A program made the position numbers and the translations under genes. A stretch of 64,000 nucleotides of DNA. Origin: Pseudoalteromonas sp. 3D05 (lineage in GTDB: Bacteria; Pseudomonadota; Gammaproteobacteria; Enterobacterales; Alteromonadaceae). Below, piece after piece: positions 1-8,106 of the stretch (the stretch's first letter is position 1; each line of letters starts with the position of its first letter). The stretch spans positions 46,755 through 110,754 of the forward strand of contig NZ_PDUS01000010.1 in assembly GCF_002723455.1 (NCBI RefSeq). The letters are read 5' to 3'. The notes beneath the pieces are model-generated. The model was not told the origin of the DNA and did no database searches. It saw only the letters and a list, made by a program, of their open reading frames with translations.

Positions 1-65
1 CAATGCCTTGCCTAAATCGCTTTTTATTCCAACTGACACTCGCATCTTGAGATGGCTTGGATATA
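1..65. repeat. Intergenic repeat, copy 1 (cut by window edge)
   Basis: This stretch matches 1830-1893 in the same orientation at most positions; both begin CAATGCCTTGCCTAAATCGC and end near a TATA. It lies just past the end of nhaD, and the second copy lies beyond the start of nhaD, so the gene is flanked by direct repeats. The element probably extends leftward out of the window. It has no open frame and its function is unknown; it looks like a dispersed intergenic repeat. Confidence 0.6.
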
Positions 66-78
66 GTGCTTTATCAGT

Positions 79-1515
79 TTAAAAAAGTGATGCATTCAAC
101 CATAAATGTAAAGCGATACTTGCAGCGTAACCTAGTGCAATAACTGGAGCCCACTTTAAATGGCCAAAGAAGGTATAATAACCACGAGCTTGCCCCATTA
201 ATGCAACACCCGCAGCTGAGCCTATAGATAATAAACTTCCGCCAACACCCGCAGTTAAAGTTATTAGTAACCACTGCCCGTGAGACATTTCAGGCTGCAT
301 AGATAGCACCGCAAACATAACAGGAATATTGTCTATTACAGCTGAAATCACCCCCAAAAAGATGTTTGCAGAAGTCGCTGACCAATTACCATATAGCATC
401 TCAGACATAAGGTTTAAATAACCTAAAAAGCCGAGCCCACCAACACACATTACAATTCCGTAGAAAAACAATAAGGTGTCCCACTCAGCACGTGAAACTT
501 TACTAAATACGTCAAACGGTACAACACTGCCCAGTTTAGCTAAGCGATCATTATCACCAATTTGTTCAGCATGTGCCTTTTTGCGTGCTAATGAACCAGG
601 CAAAGTCATTCTTAAAAAATAACCAAAAAATTGTAAATAACCTAACCCCATCATCATGCCAAGTACTGGCGGTAGGTGTAAAAAACTATGACATGCGACA
701 GCTGTTGCTATGGTTAATAAGAATAGACTTAAAATGCGAAGTGCCCCACGTTTTAGCTCTATTTCTTCGTACTGCGCCGAAGGCTGCTTATCGGCAACAT
801 AAAAACTCATAATTGCAGCGGGAACAAGGTAGTTTGCTAATGAAGGGATAAATAACACTAGAAATTCATTAAAATGAACAAGGCCTGCTTGCCAAACCAT
901 TAATGTAGTAATATCGCCAAATGGACTAAATGCACCACCAGCATTGGCAGCAATAACGATATTAATACAACTTAAGTTAATAAATGGCTTATCCCCTTGC
1001 GCCACTTTCATCACCACCGCACACATCAACAGTGCCGTGGTTAAGTTATCGGCAATCGGCGAAATGAAGAAAGCTAAAAACCCAGTGATCCAAAACAGGT
1101 TTTTATAATTGAACCCTTTTTGAATCATCCAAGAACGTAAAGCATCAAACACCCGTCGCTCTTCTAATGCATTAATGTAGGTCATAGCCACTAACAGAAA
1201 TAACATCAGCTCTGCAAACTCTAACAAATTATGCCTAAATGCAGATTCGGTGATAGCGGGTATATCATTGTTTACATAATATGCGCCAATTAAAATCCAA
1301 ATAAGACCCGCGGCAACGAGCACTGGCTTTGATTTACGTAAGTGGAGTTTTTCTTCAAGCATGACAACTGCATAAGCAATACAAAATATAAAAATGCACA
1401 GCATGCCGATAGTTGAGCTGGTTAGATCTAATTGGCCCTCACTCGCCCACGTTGGGGAGCAAAATAAAAGTAACACTAAGCTAAATAAATTAAAGCCTCG
1501 TAGTAAGTTTTTCAC
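79..1515 (-). CDS. nhaD: NhaD-type Na+/H+ antiporter
   Basis: Predicted inner-membrane sodium/proton antiporter of the NhaD (ion transporter superfamily) group, 478 residues, used for Na+ extrusion and pH homeostasis in marine bacteria. A signal-like hydrophobic N-terminus (residues 1-24) is followed by about a dozen hydrophobic segments. The conserved stretch SPIADNLTTALLM (about 152-164) and the later ISAVIDNIPVMFAV segment are typical of the family and carry the polar intramembrane residues expected to bind Na+. The start is GTG at 1515, chosen because AGGACG lies about 8 bases upstream. The gene stands alone between two copies of an intergenic repeat. Family assignment is firm; ion specificity is inferred. 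Confidence 0.9.
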   Translation of the reverse strand: MKNLLRGFNLFSLVLLLFCSPTWASEGQLDLTSSTIGMLCIFIFCIAYAVVMLEEKLHLRKSKPVLVAAGLIWILIGAYYVNNDIPAITESAFRHNLLEFAELMLFLLVAMTYINALEERRVFDALRSWMIQKGFNYKNLFWITGFLAFFISPIADNLTTALLMCAVVMKVAQGDKPFINLSCINIVIAANAGGAFSPFGDITTLMVWQAGLVHFNEFLVLFIPSLANYLVPAAIMSFYVADKQPSAQYEEIELKRGALRILSLFLLTIATAVACHSFLHLPPVLGMMMGLGYLQFFGYFLRMTLPGSLARKKAHAEQIGDNDRLAKLGSVVPFDVFSKVSRAEWDTLLFFYGIVMCVGGLGFLGYLNLMSEMLYGNWSATSANIFLGVISAVIDNIPVMFAVLSMQPEMSHGQWLLITLTAGVGGSLLSIGSAAGVALMGQARGYYTFFGHLKWAPVIALGYAASIALHLWLNASLF

Positions 1516-1703
1516 ACGGTACGTCCTGTTTTAATTTCAAAAACGGTATTTTTATAACGATTTTTATTATTAATTCTTATGAATGGGGGGTTGTTATAAA
1601 AAAGTTGCTGTAAGTTACCATGATTTAACATTAAGGCTATTATACTCAAGTCTAAATATTCATTGTTAATAGTTATGTTTGTGATAAAAACTATGAATAT
1701 TCC

Positions 1704-1893
1704 CAAACCAACTTATAGCACTTTTAACAACGATGAGAGTAAGTGTCTGTGAAACGCCCAACGGGTTGGTTTAAAAGCGATTTATACTGCGTTATTGATT
1801 TTAACAATAGAACCACTATTACTTGCAAACAATGCCTTGCCTAAATCGCTTTTAATTCCAACGACGCTCGCACCTTGAGGTGGTATGGGTATA
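1704..1893. repeat. Intergenic repeat element, copy 2
   Basis: The distal part, 1830-1893, repeats the first 65 bases of the window. The proximal part contains an inverted pair, AAACCAAC near 1706 and GTTGGTTT near 1766, that could close a stem. The element fills the gap between nhaD and the Nramp-like gene and ends only a few bases before the latter's possible starts, so it may include or displace that gene's promoter. It has no coding potential. The outer boundary is uncertain because the first copy is truncated by the window. Confidence 0.5.
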
Positions 1894-1945
1894 TATGTAT
1901 GCTCTGATGGTAAATTCAGTAAAAATAACAACATTAAGGTATTGT

Positions 1946-3145
1946 ATGCGATTCGGACCAGGCCTCTTAGTCACTGCCGCTTTTATAGGACCAGGCACAA
2001 TTACTAGCGCAAGTATTGCAGGCGCAAATTTTGGTTTTACTTTGGCATGGACATTATTATTTTCAGTAATAGTCACCATCTCATTGCAATCAATGGCGGC
2101 ACGATTAGGGGTAGCAACAGGACAAGACTTAGCACAAGCATTACGTGCTCATATACACACACCTATATTTAAAGTAATCGCAGCTATATTAGTGATCAGT
2201 GCCATTGGTGTAGGAAGTGCGGCTTATGAAGCCGGCAACCTAAGCGGTGCAAGTTTAGGTTTAATAGGTATTTTCCCAGAGGTTAACTCACACGTTTGGA
2301 CACCCTTGATTGCCATTTTTAGTGCTTTGCTTCTTTATAGTGGGAAACATAAAATGGTGGAATCTGCACTTATAATACTCGTCCTTTTGATGAGCTTAGT
2401 GTTTATCTCAACATTGATAATTGCAGCCCCCCCAATTGAACACTTACTGAAAGGGTTTATACCGAGTATTCCTGAAGGCTCAATGACCACAGTACTTGCC
2501 TTAATAGGGACTACCATTGTCCCTTATAACTTATTTTTGCATTCTGGCATTCTGGCTGCAAAACACGACAAAAACAGCAATACCGACAAAGTCATTAAAC
2601 AAACCAATCTCGATACAGGTATATCGATTACCTTAGGTGGGGTTATCACGCTAGCCATCTTATCTACAGCGTCGGTTGCATTTTATGGGACCGATGCGGG
2701 TAAAATCAGTGCTGCAAATATGGCTTCACAATTAGAGCCATTACTTGGTAATGCTGCGCAGTACTTTTTTGCAGTTGGTTTATTTGCCGCAGGTTTAACT
2801 AGCGCAATAACAGCACCATTAGCGGGTGCATATGCCGTGTGTGGTATGCTCGGATGGTCAAATGATATGAAGAGCCGTCAGTTTAAGTGGGTTGCACTGG
2901 TTATTTTAGTATTTGGGGCAACAGTTGCTTCTCTTCGCTTAGATCCTATTGCAGTCATCATATTTGCTCAAGCCGCTAATGGCTTGCTTTTACCTATTGT
3001 TACTTTTTACCTCGTTTGGCTGGTAAACCAAAAGGCGGTAATGGGAAAATACACCAACTCACTACTTGTTAACCTGCTAACATTACCAATGTTATTGCTT
3101 ATACTGGGGTTAAGTAGCTACAAACTTATCAACATGATTGTTTAA
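1946..3145 (+). CDS. Nramp-family-like transporter, divergent metal site
   Basis: Inner-membrane carrier of the Nramp fold, about 399 residues with roughly 11 hydrophobic segments. In Nramp proteins, helix 1 carries DPGN and helix 6 a Met-Pro-His, which bind Mn2+ or Fe2+. Here helix 1 reads GPGT (residues 15-18) and helix 6 reads VPYN in GTTIVPYNLFLHS, so the Asp, Asn and Met ligands are all replaced. It therefore belongs to a divergent clade and its substrate cannot be read from the sequence. The start at ATG 1946 is favoured by TAAGG six bases upstream; an in-frame ATG at 1907 would add 13 residues but has no clear ribosome site. Confidence 0.8.
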   Translation: MRFGPGLLVTAAFIGPGTITSASIAGANFGFTLAWTLLFSVIVTISLQSMAARLGVATGQDLAQALRAHIHTPIFKVIAAILVISAIGVGSAAYEAGNLSGASLGLIGIFPEVNSHVWTPLIAIFSALLLYSGKHKMVESALIILVLLMSLVFISTLIIAAPPIEHLLKGFIPSIPEGSMTTVLALIGTTIVPYNLFLHSGILAAKHDKNSNTDKVIKQTNLDTGISITLGGVITLAILSTASVAFYGTDAGKISAANMASQLEPLLGNAAQYFFAVGLFAAGLTSAITAPLAGAYAVCGMLGWSNDMKSRQFKWVALVILVFGATVASLRLDPIAVIIFAQAANGLLLPIVTFYLVWLVNQKAVMGKYTNSLLVNLLTLPMLLLILGLSSYKLINMIV

Positions 3146-3233
3146 CAATAGTAGATTACTCCCTGAAACGTGCCGCTCTTATTTAGCTTTATGGGCTCAT
3201 TAGACTTGGCTACACACTACTGGTTATAAATAG

Positions 3234-3683
3234 TCAGCGCCTTTTATTTAAAGGGCGCTGAGTTAACACTGAAAAAACAGAGCCGCCTACAGCACCTGCT
3301 AACAGTTGAGTATAAAATCCCCACCCTCTTGCGCCAGCAATAATATGTATATTCATAATTGATTCTATGACAATGAGGACGGTTGCAAACGCGACTATAC
3401 CTGCCACTATAAATAATGGAAATCTTAAATTAGTATGTTTTTTCGCAAGCCATTGAGCCACAGTAAACGCTATAGCTAATGCAATGGCAATAATTGCCCC
3501 ATAAGTAGGTAATAACCCTAACCAATCAGAAAGGGTTAAGCTAACACGATCACTTAAAGCAATTTCAACATCTACATTAACTAATTGATTGACAACGTAT
3601 TGACTATGAAACAAGCTAGCAAGCGTGAATGTAAGTAACCAGGAAGCTAAAAATGAAGGCAACAAACGAGTTAAAAATGGCAT
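3234..3683 (-). CDS. Small membrane protein of unknown function
   Basis: Open frame of 149 residues with about four hydrophobic segments (roughly residues 8-25, 58-85, 90-108 and 115-140) and a basic C-terminus ending KRR, suggesting an inner-membrane protein. I do not recognise a family. Its start overlaps the start of the divergent sugar dehydrogenase by about 30 bases, so the two promoters must lie inside each other's coding sequence. Length and hydrophobic pattern support a real gene; function is unknown. Confidence 0.6.
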   Translation of the reverse strand: MPFLTRLLPSFLASWLLTFTLASLFHSQYVVNQLVNVDVEIALSDRVSLTLSDWLGLLPTYGAIIAIALAIAFTVAQWLAKKHTNLRFPLFIVAGIVAFATVLIVIESIMNIHIIAGARGWGFYTQLLAGAVGGSVFSVLTQRPLNKRR

Positions 3684-4849
3684 GGTTTTCTCAACTTAAA
3701 ATAAATCATCTCATTCACATTACCAAAGGCTTAAACACTAAACAATGTATCAGTTTTTTATTGCTCTTTGGCCTCTTTACAAGCTACGTAAACGCAGCTG
3801 CTATATTACCCACCAATAAGTACAACATTACAACAATTGCAGATGAGTTAAAGTCTCCTTGGAGTATGGTAAAGCTCCCTGATGGCACGTGGTTAATTAC
3901 TCAGCGCGACGGCCATGTTGTTGTCGTCAAAGAAGGCCAACAGTCTAATATCAAATTAGACTTACCAGGGCTATATGTTGGCGGACAAGGCGGCTTACTT
4001 GATGTAGTGCTAGCACCGGACTTTATACGCTCTAAAGAAATTATATTTACTTATGCTCAAGGTAAACTTGATGCAAACCGCCTAGTTATTGCTAAAGCTA
4101 TATTTGATGGTATCCAATTTTCAAAGCCAGATATTATTTATAAAGTCGCGACAGATAAAAATACACCGCAACACTACGCTGGCCGTGCACTTGTTTTACC
4201 CGATGATACATTATTAATTTCAAGTGGTGACGGCTTTGACTTTCGCGAACAAGCACAAGTCAAAACAAGTCAACTTGGCAAAGTATTACGCATTCATTTA
4301 GATGGCACTATACCTAAAGATAACCCGTTCATTAATCATGAAAATCGCCGTGCTCACGCTGTTTTTTCACTTGGCCATAGAAATACACAAGGGCTTATTT
4401 ACGACTACGACGCTAATCACATCATTAGCCATGAACACGGACCTGCAGGTGGAGATGAACTAAATTACTTAACCGCAGGCACAAATTATGGTTGGCCAGT
4501 TATAACCTATGGCAAAGATTACTCACAAGCGCGCATATCTCCTTTTCAAGACTATCCTGGTATGAAAAAACCATTAGTCGACTGGACACCTTCAATTGCG
4601 CCTTCAGGTATGGCTTATTATGGCTCAAAACATTCAGCATTCCCGTCATTACACAAGCATGCACTGATCACCACATTAGTCGATAAAAAACTCTACGCCG
4701 TTGATTTAACGACAGGCCAGTTTGATCAATCGGCTGTTTTTCCTGAAATTTCTGGGCGTTTGAGAGATGTTTATATCACCCCACAAGGCAACATAGCCAT
4801 ACTTACCGACGGAAAAAGCGCCAACTTATTACTCATAAAACCTGAATAA
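3653..4849 (+). CDS. PQQ-dependent sugar dehydrogenase (GSDH family)
   Basis: Predicted periplasmic aldose/glucose dehydrogenase of the soluble beta-propeller type (glucose/sorbosone dehydrogenase family, like E. coli YliI), 398 residues. The N-terminus has a long basic region and a hydrophobic stretch ending VNAAA near residue 49, an export signal. Family motifs visible are SPWSMVKLPDG near 67-77, LGHRNTQGL near 240, and EHGPAGGDELNYL with GTNYGWP near 260-280, which line the PQQ and Ca2+ site. ATG 3653 is preceded by AGGAAG at six bases, which decides the start. Such enzymes oxidise sugars to lactones when PQQ is available; no pqq genes are in the window. Confidence 0.88.
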   Translation: MKATNELKMAWFSQLKINHLIHITKGLNTKQCISFLLLFGLFTSYVNAAAILPTNKYNITTIADELKSPWSMVKLPDGTWLITQRDGHVVVVKEGQQSNIKLDLPGLYVGGQGGLLDVVLAPDFIRSKEIIFTYAQGKLDANRLVIAKAIFDGIQFSKPDIIYKVATDKNTPQHYAGRALVLPDDTLLISSGDGFDFREQAQVKTSQLGKVLRIHLDGTIPKDNPFINHENRRAHAVFSLGHRNTQGLIYDYDANHIISHEHGPAGGDELNYLTAGTNYGWPVITYGKDYSQARISPFQDYPGMKKPLVDWTPSIAPSGMAYYGSKHSAFPSLHKHALITTLVDKKLYAVDLTTGQFDQSAVFPEISGRLRDVYITPQGNIAILTDGKSANLLLIKPE

Positions 4850-4906
4850 CCTAATTATAAATATACACTGAGGTGATTAAGCAAGTACTGTGTTTTTAAA
4901 TTCTAA

Positions 4907-5416
4907 TTAACGTAAAAGGTATCGATAAAAGATAACGCCTTGCTTACTTATTTGCTGTTGCGAAAATCCGCATTTCTCTAGTAGTTTTATCGAACCATTA
5001 TTACTCTGGTCAACGCCTGCGATAAGCGATGACCATGTTTTTATAACCTTTGCTTCAGCGATAAAGCCATTTAATAGTTCACTAGCAAAGCCGACTCCCC
5101 ACTCCTCTTTGGCAAGTAAGTAACCAATATGCGCACTCTGTTCAGTACCTGTAGAAATAAATAAAAAACCAATTATATGTTCAGGTGCTGTCCTGACGAC
5201 CAACAAGCGGCTTTGCGAGAGCATGCTTTTCAACCAAACATTAGCTGAATCAACACAATTAACACTTTGAAAATGTGGTGGTAAACTTTCTACGACAGCG
5301 GAGGTTAAAATATGGGGTACGCGCTCTAGCAACTCATTGCACTTTAACAATGGTTGGTCGTGATCAATTTCTGTAACAATCAACCTGCTTGTATTAAACT
5401 CGATAGCCATACTCAT
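4907..5416 (-). CDS. GNAT-family N-acetyltransferase
   Basis: Protein of about 169 residues with the layout of RimJ/RimL-type acetyltransferases: N-terminal TSRLIVTEI strand, a central IGYLLAKEEWGVGFASELL segment matching the acetyl-CoA-binding motif A, and a C-terminal NGSIKLLEKCGF, the usual loop and helix. It probably transfers acetyl from acetyl-CoA to an amine; the acceptor is unknown. A start six codons upstream of the chosen ATG is possible, but the conserved fold begins just after ATG 5416. It is followed after 39 bases by the convergently unrelated DUF924 gene on the same strand. Confidence 0.8.
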   Translation of the reverse strand: MSMAIEFNTSRLIVTEIDHDQPLLKCNELLERVPHILTSAVVESLPPHFQSVNCVDSANVWLKSMLSQSRLLVVRTAPEHIIGFLFISTGTEQSAHIGYLLAKEEWGVGFASELLNGFIAEAKVIKTWSSLIAGVDQSNNGSIKLLEKCGFSQQQISKQGVIFYRYLLR

Positions 5417-5455
5417 TTCTCTTTTTATAACCAAACTAGCAAAAGATTGTCTATG

Positions 5456-5992
5456 TTAAAAACCTGAATTGGGTTGTTTCAAAAATTCAATTTCCTCAGC
5501 TGTAGAACTTCGCTTTAATATGTTGTTCCGATGCGGATAGCGGCCAAATTTATCAATAATTGCTTTATGTTTATATTCAAAGTCAATATTACTTTGAATA
5601 CCAAGACGATTAAATAACTTAACGGCTTCTTGATGTATTGCCATTGATTCGCTGTGCATGAATGGCATATACAAAAATACGCAGTGTTGCGCAGAAAGTT
5701 GCGTGTCAAACCCTTTTTCAATGGCGCATTGAGCCAATGCAAGTGCCAGTGAATCTGAAGCAAAAGATGTGGGAGTATCGCGGTAAATGTTACGTGAGAA
5801 CTGATCCAACATAATAATTTCAGCCAAACTACCTAGCTCAGTTTCACGCCAATGTGCCAACTCACACGCAATCGCTTGATTATGTAGTTTACCAAACCGG
5901 GATTTAATCATTTGATCAAACTCAGTGTCTTTTTGCCACCATTGTTTAGGCTCAAGTTCAGTAAACCAAAAATCAATAATTTCTTTATACAT
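5456..5992 (-). CDS. DUF924 family protein
   Basis: 178 residues, full length for DUF924. The family signature is clear: IIDFWF at the start, KQWWQKDTEFD, the central LAEIIMLDQFSRNIYRDTP, and a C-terminal RYPHRN motif. The family is predicted to be all-helical and TPR-like; its biochemical role is not established. It sits immediately upstream of the GNAT gene on the same strand and may be cotranscribed with it. Confidence 0.88.
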   Translation of the reverse strand: MYKEIIDFWFTELEPKQWWQKDTEFDQMIKSRFGKLHNQAIACELAHWRETELGSLAEIIMLDQFSRNIYRDTPTSFASDSLALALAQCAIEKGFDTQLSAQHCVFLYMPFMHSESMAIHQEAVKLFNRLGIQSNIDFEYKHKAIIDKFGRYPHRNNILKRSSTAEEIEFLKQPNSGF

Positions 5993-6126
5993 AATAATGC
6001 CTCATACACTAAAGAGCCGAGCCTAAGCTCAGGTTTTATAAATATTGCAATTTGATACTAACTTCGCCACCAACGTGAAAAAGCGAGTACAAGTAAAAAA
6101 GTATTGCTTGTTCTGGTTTTATGCAT

Positions 6127-8106
6127 TTACGCTAAACGCTCATACAAACCTGATGCGCGGCTGACTGATTTATTCATCGCCATAAGTAATACTTTTTTAT
6201 CGGCCACCAGCTCAAAGGTTTTCTTTGCACGGGTGATACCGGTGTAGACCAATTGGCGATTTATACCTGCGGTTGCTTGATTTGCAGGGGGTAAAACCAT
6301 GGCGGTGTAAGCAAACTCTGAGCCTTGTGATTTATGTATGGTCATTACATACACTTTATCGTGGGCAGGGAGTCGTGCGGGTGAAAATGCACGTTCATTG
6401 CCCTGCTCGTCAATAAATACCGCTTTTAGCTGCGCGTTTTCATCATGCAGTAGAATACCAATATCGCCGTTGAACAGTTTTAATTGGTAGTCGTTTTGCG
6501 CAATCATAATAGGTAAACCTAGATAATGGCGGTTATTTGCATGGGTTTTGATTAGACCAAGATTATGTAATTGCTTTTCAATGCGCAAGTTTAAGCTGTT
6601 TACGCCATAATCACCTTCACGCACGGCGGCGAGTAATTGGTATTGTGTAAACGCATGATGAATATCTGCACTCGGCGCGCCTTGCTTAATGAGCTTTAAA
6701 TACTCACTGTAATGGCGAGCAGCGCTTTGTACCAGTTTTTCAATTGGCTTAGTGACAATATCGTAATCTAAAACAACGTCGTTAAATTTGCCTGAATAGA
6801 TTTCCTGCTCAACATAATTGAGCTTACCTGAGTTGTTGGTGTTAACCGCAAAAGCCAGCTCGCCAATACCACTTTTAGCATCAAAGCGATAACTATGTTG
6901 TAAAAACGCGATGCAATCGGCCAATGCAAATGGGCTTTGCTGCGATTGTAGTTTTTGCTCGCCATTAAAACACAACTGATTAAGCTCGGTGCAGCGGGTA
7001 TCAGAATAACTCGGCGTTTGCCCAAGAGATAATCCTTGGCATAAGTCGCTCATTACACTGCCGGTATCTACCGACGCTAATTGGTCTTTATCGCCGAGCA
7101 ATATTAATCTTGCGCGAGCAGGTAATGCCTCGATTAATTTAGCCATGAGTGATAAATCAACCATAGACGCTTCATCGATGATCAATACATCAACGTGTAA
7201 TGGGTTGCTGCTGTTATGTTTAAATTTATTGGTAAAGGGTTTAACCCCAAGTAAACGGTGAATCGTTTGCGCAGTTTGCGGTATATGCGGCTCAACATTG
7301 TCTGGAATATCTGCTTTTAATTGCTGCTTAGCCCCTAGAATAGATTCACTTAACCGCGCGGCGGCTTTACCCGTTGGGGCCACCAGCTTAATGCTTAGCG
7401 GCGCACTTTGGTACAGTGATTGTAATATGGCTAATAGCTTGGTGACCGTGGTGGTTTTCCCTGTGCCTGGGCCGCCGGTGATAACACTAAACCCCTTTGT
7501 GGCCGCCATAGCACAGGCTACTTTTTGCCAATCGAGCCCTTCTTTTGGTGCTTTATCTTCAGGGAAATAATCATTGAGTAACTTGGCAAGCGCTGCATTG
7601 TCTATTTTAATTTCGCGCTTACTCATGCCTAATAACCGTGAAGCCAGCGTTTGTTCGTACCCTGCAAGGCGTGCAAAGTAGAGCCTAGTGCCAAATAAAC
7701 ACAGTGGTTTTTGCTCACCTACACTTGGGTGCGACTCTAAACAACGAACCGCTTGCTGAATATCAAACTCATCACTAAATGGGCTGATTGTATCGGGTGA
7801 TGAGCCTTGTGCTTTATTAAAGTCAGACTTTCGTAAGTTAAAAGGATTTTGCCAATTTACATCATCTAAATTTAAACAGCTGTGCTGGCTTTGCCCTGCT
7901 AAGCACAGCAACAAAATTAAGTTAAATACATCGCTATTGTCAGCACTGCTCGCTGCATGTTCGGTTAAAAGCTCAGCGAGTTTTACATCAACCACTCGCA
8001 GGCGCCCTTCACTTACTAAAAAGTCAATTAACGGCACGGTATCTACTGTATTATCAGCCTCAGCGGCCATTAATGGTAATTCATTTATTGCATCAACTTC
8101 ACTCAT
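6127..8106 (-). CDS. recD: Exodeoxyribonuclease V alpha subunit RecD
   Basis: RecD, the 5'-to-3' helicase subunit of RecBCD, which processes double-strand breaks for recombination. 659 residues, slightly longer than the E. coli protein. Walker A GGPGTGKTTT lies near residue 212, Walker B VLIIDEASMVD near 310, and the C-terminal SF1 motifs VMTIHKSQGSEF and LVYTGITRAKK near 588 and 620. ATG 8106 overlaps the recB stop by four bases (ATGA), so translation is probably coupled. It is last in the leftward recC-recB-recD operon. Confidence 0.96.
   Translation of the reverse strand: MSEVDAINELPLMAAEADNTVDTVPLIDFLVSEGRLRVVDVKLAELLTEHAASSADNSDVFNLILLLCLAGQSQHSCLNLDDVNWQNPFNLRKSDFNKAQGSSPDTISPFSDEFDIQQAVRCLESHPSVGEQKPLCLFGTRLYFARLAGYEQTLASRLLGMSKREIKIDNAALAKLLNDYFPEDKAPKEGLDWQKVACAMAATKGFSVITGGPGTGKTTTVTKLLAILQSLYQSAPLSIKLVAPTGKAAARLSESILGAKQQLKADIPDNVEPHIPQTAQTIHRLLGVKPFTNKFKHNSSNPLHVDVLIIDEASMVDLSLMAKLIEALPARARLILLGDKDQLASVDTGSVMSDLCQGLSLGQTPSYSDTRCTELNQLCFNGEQKLQSQQSPFALADCIAFLQHSYRFDAKSGIGELAFAVNTNNSGKLNYVEQEIYSGKFNDVVLDYDIVTKPIEKLVQSAARHYSEYLKLIKQGAPSADIHHAFTQYQLLAAVREGDYGVNSLNLRIEKQLHNLGLIKTHANNRHYLGLPIMIAQNDYQLKLFNGDIGILLHDENAQLKAVFIDEQGNERAFSPARLPAHDKVYVMTIHKSQGSEFAYTAMVLPPANQATAGINRQLVYTGITRAKKTFELVADKKVLLMAMNKSVSRASGLYERLA

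Noticed and set aside
1512-1706. Leftward open frame of 64 residues directly ahead of nhaD, overlapping its start
   Set aside because: No ribosome site, low-complexity Ile/Asn-rich sequence and AT-rich composition; it looks like a chance frame in the nhaD leader.
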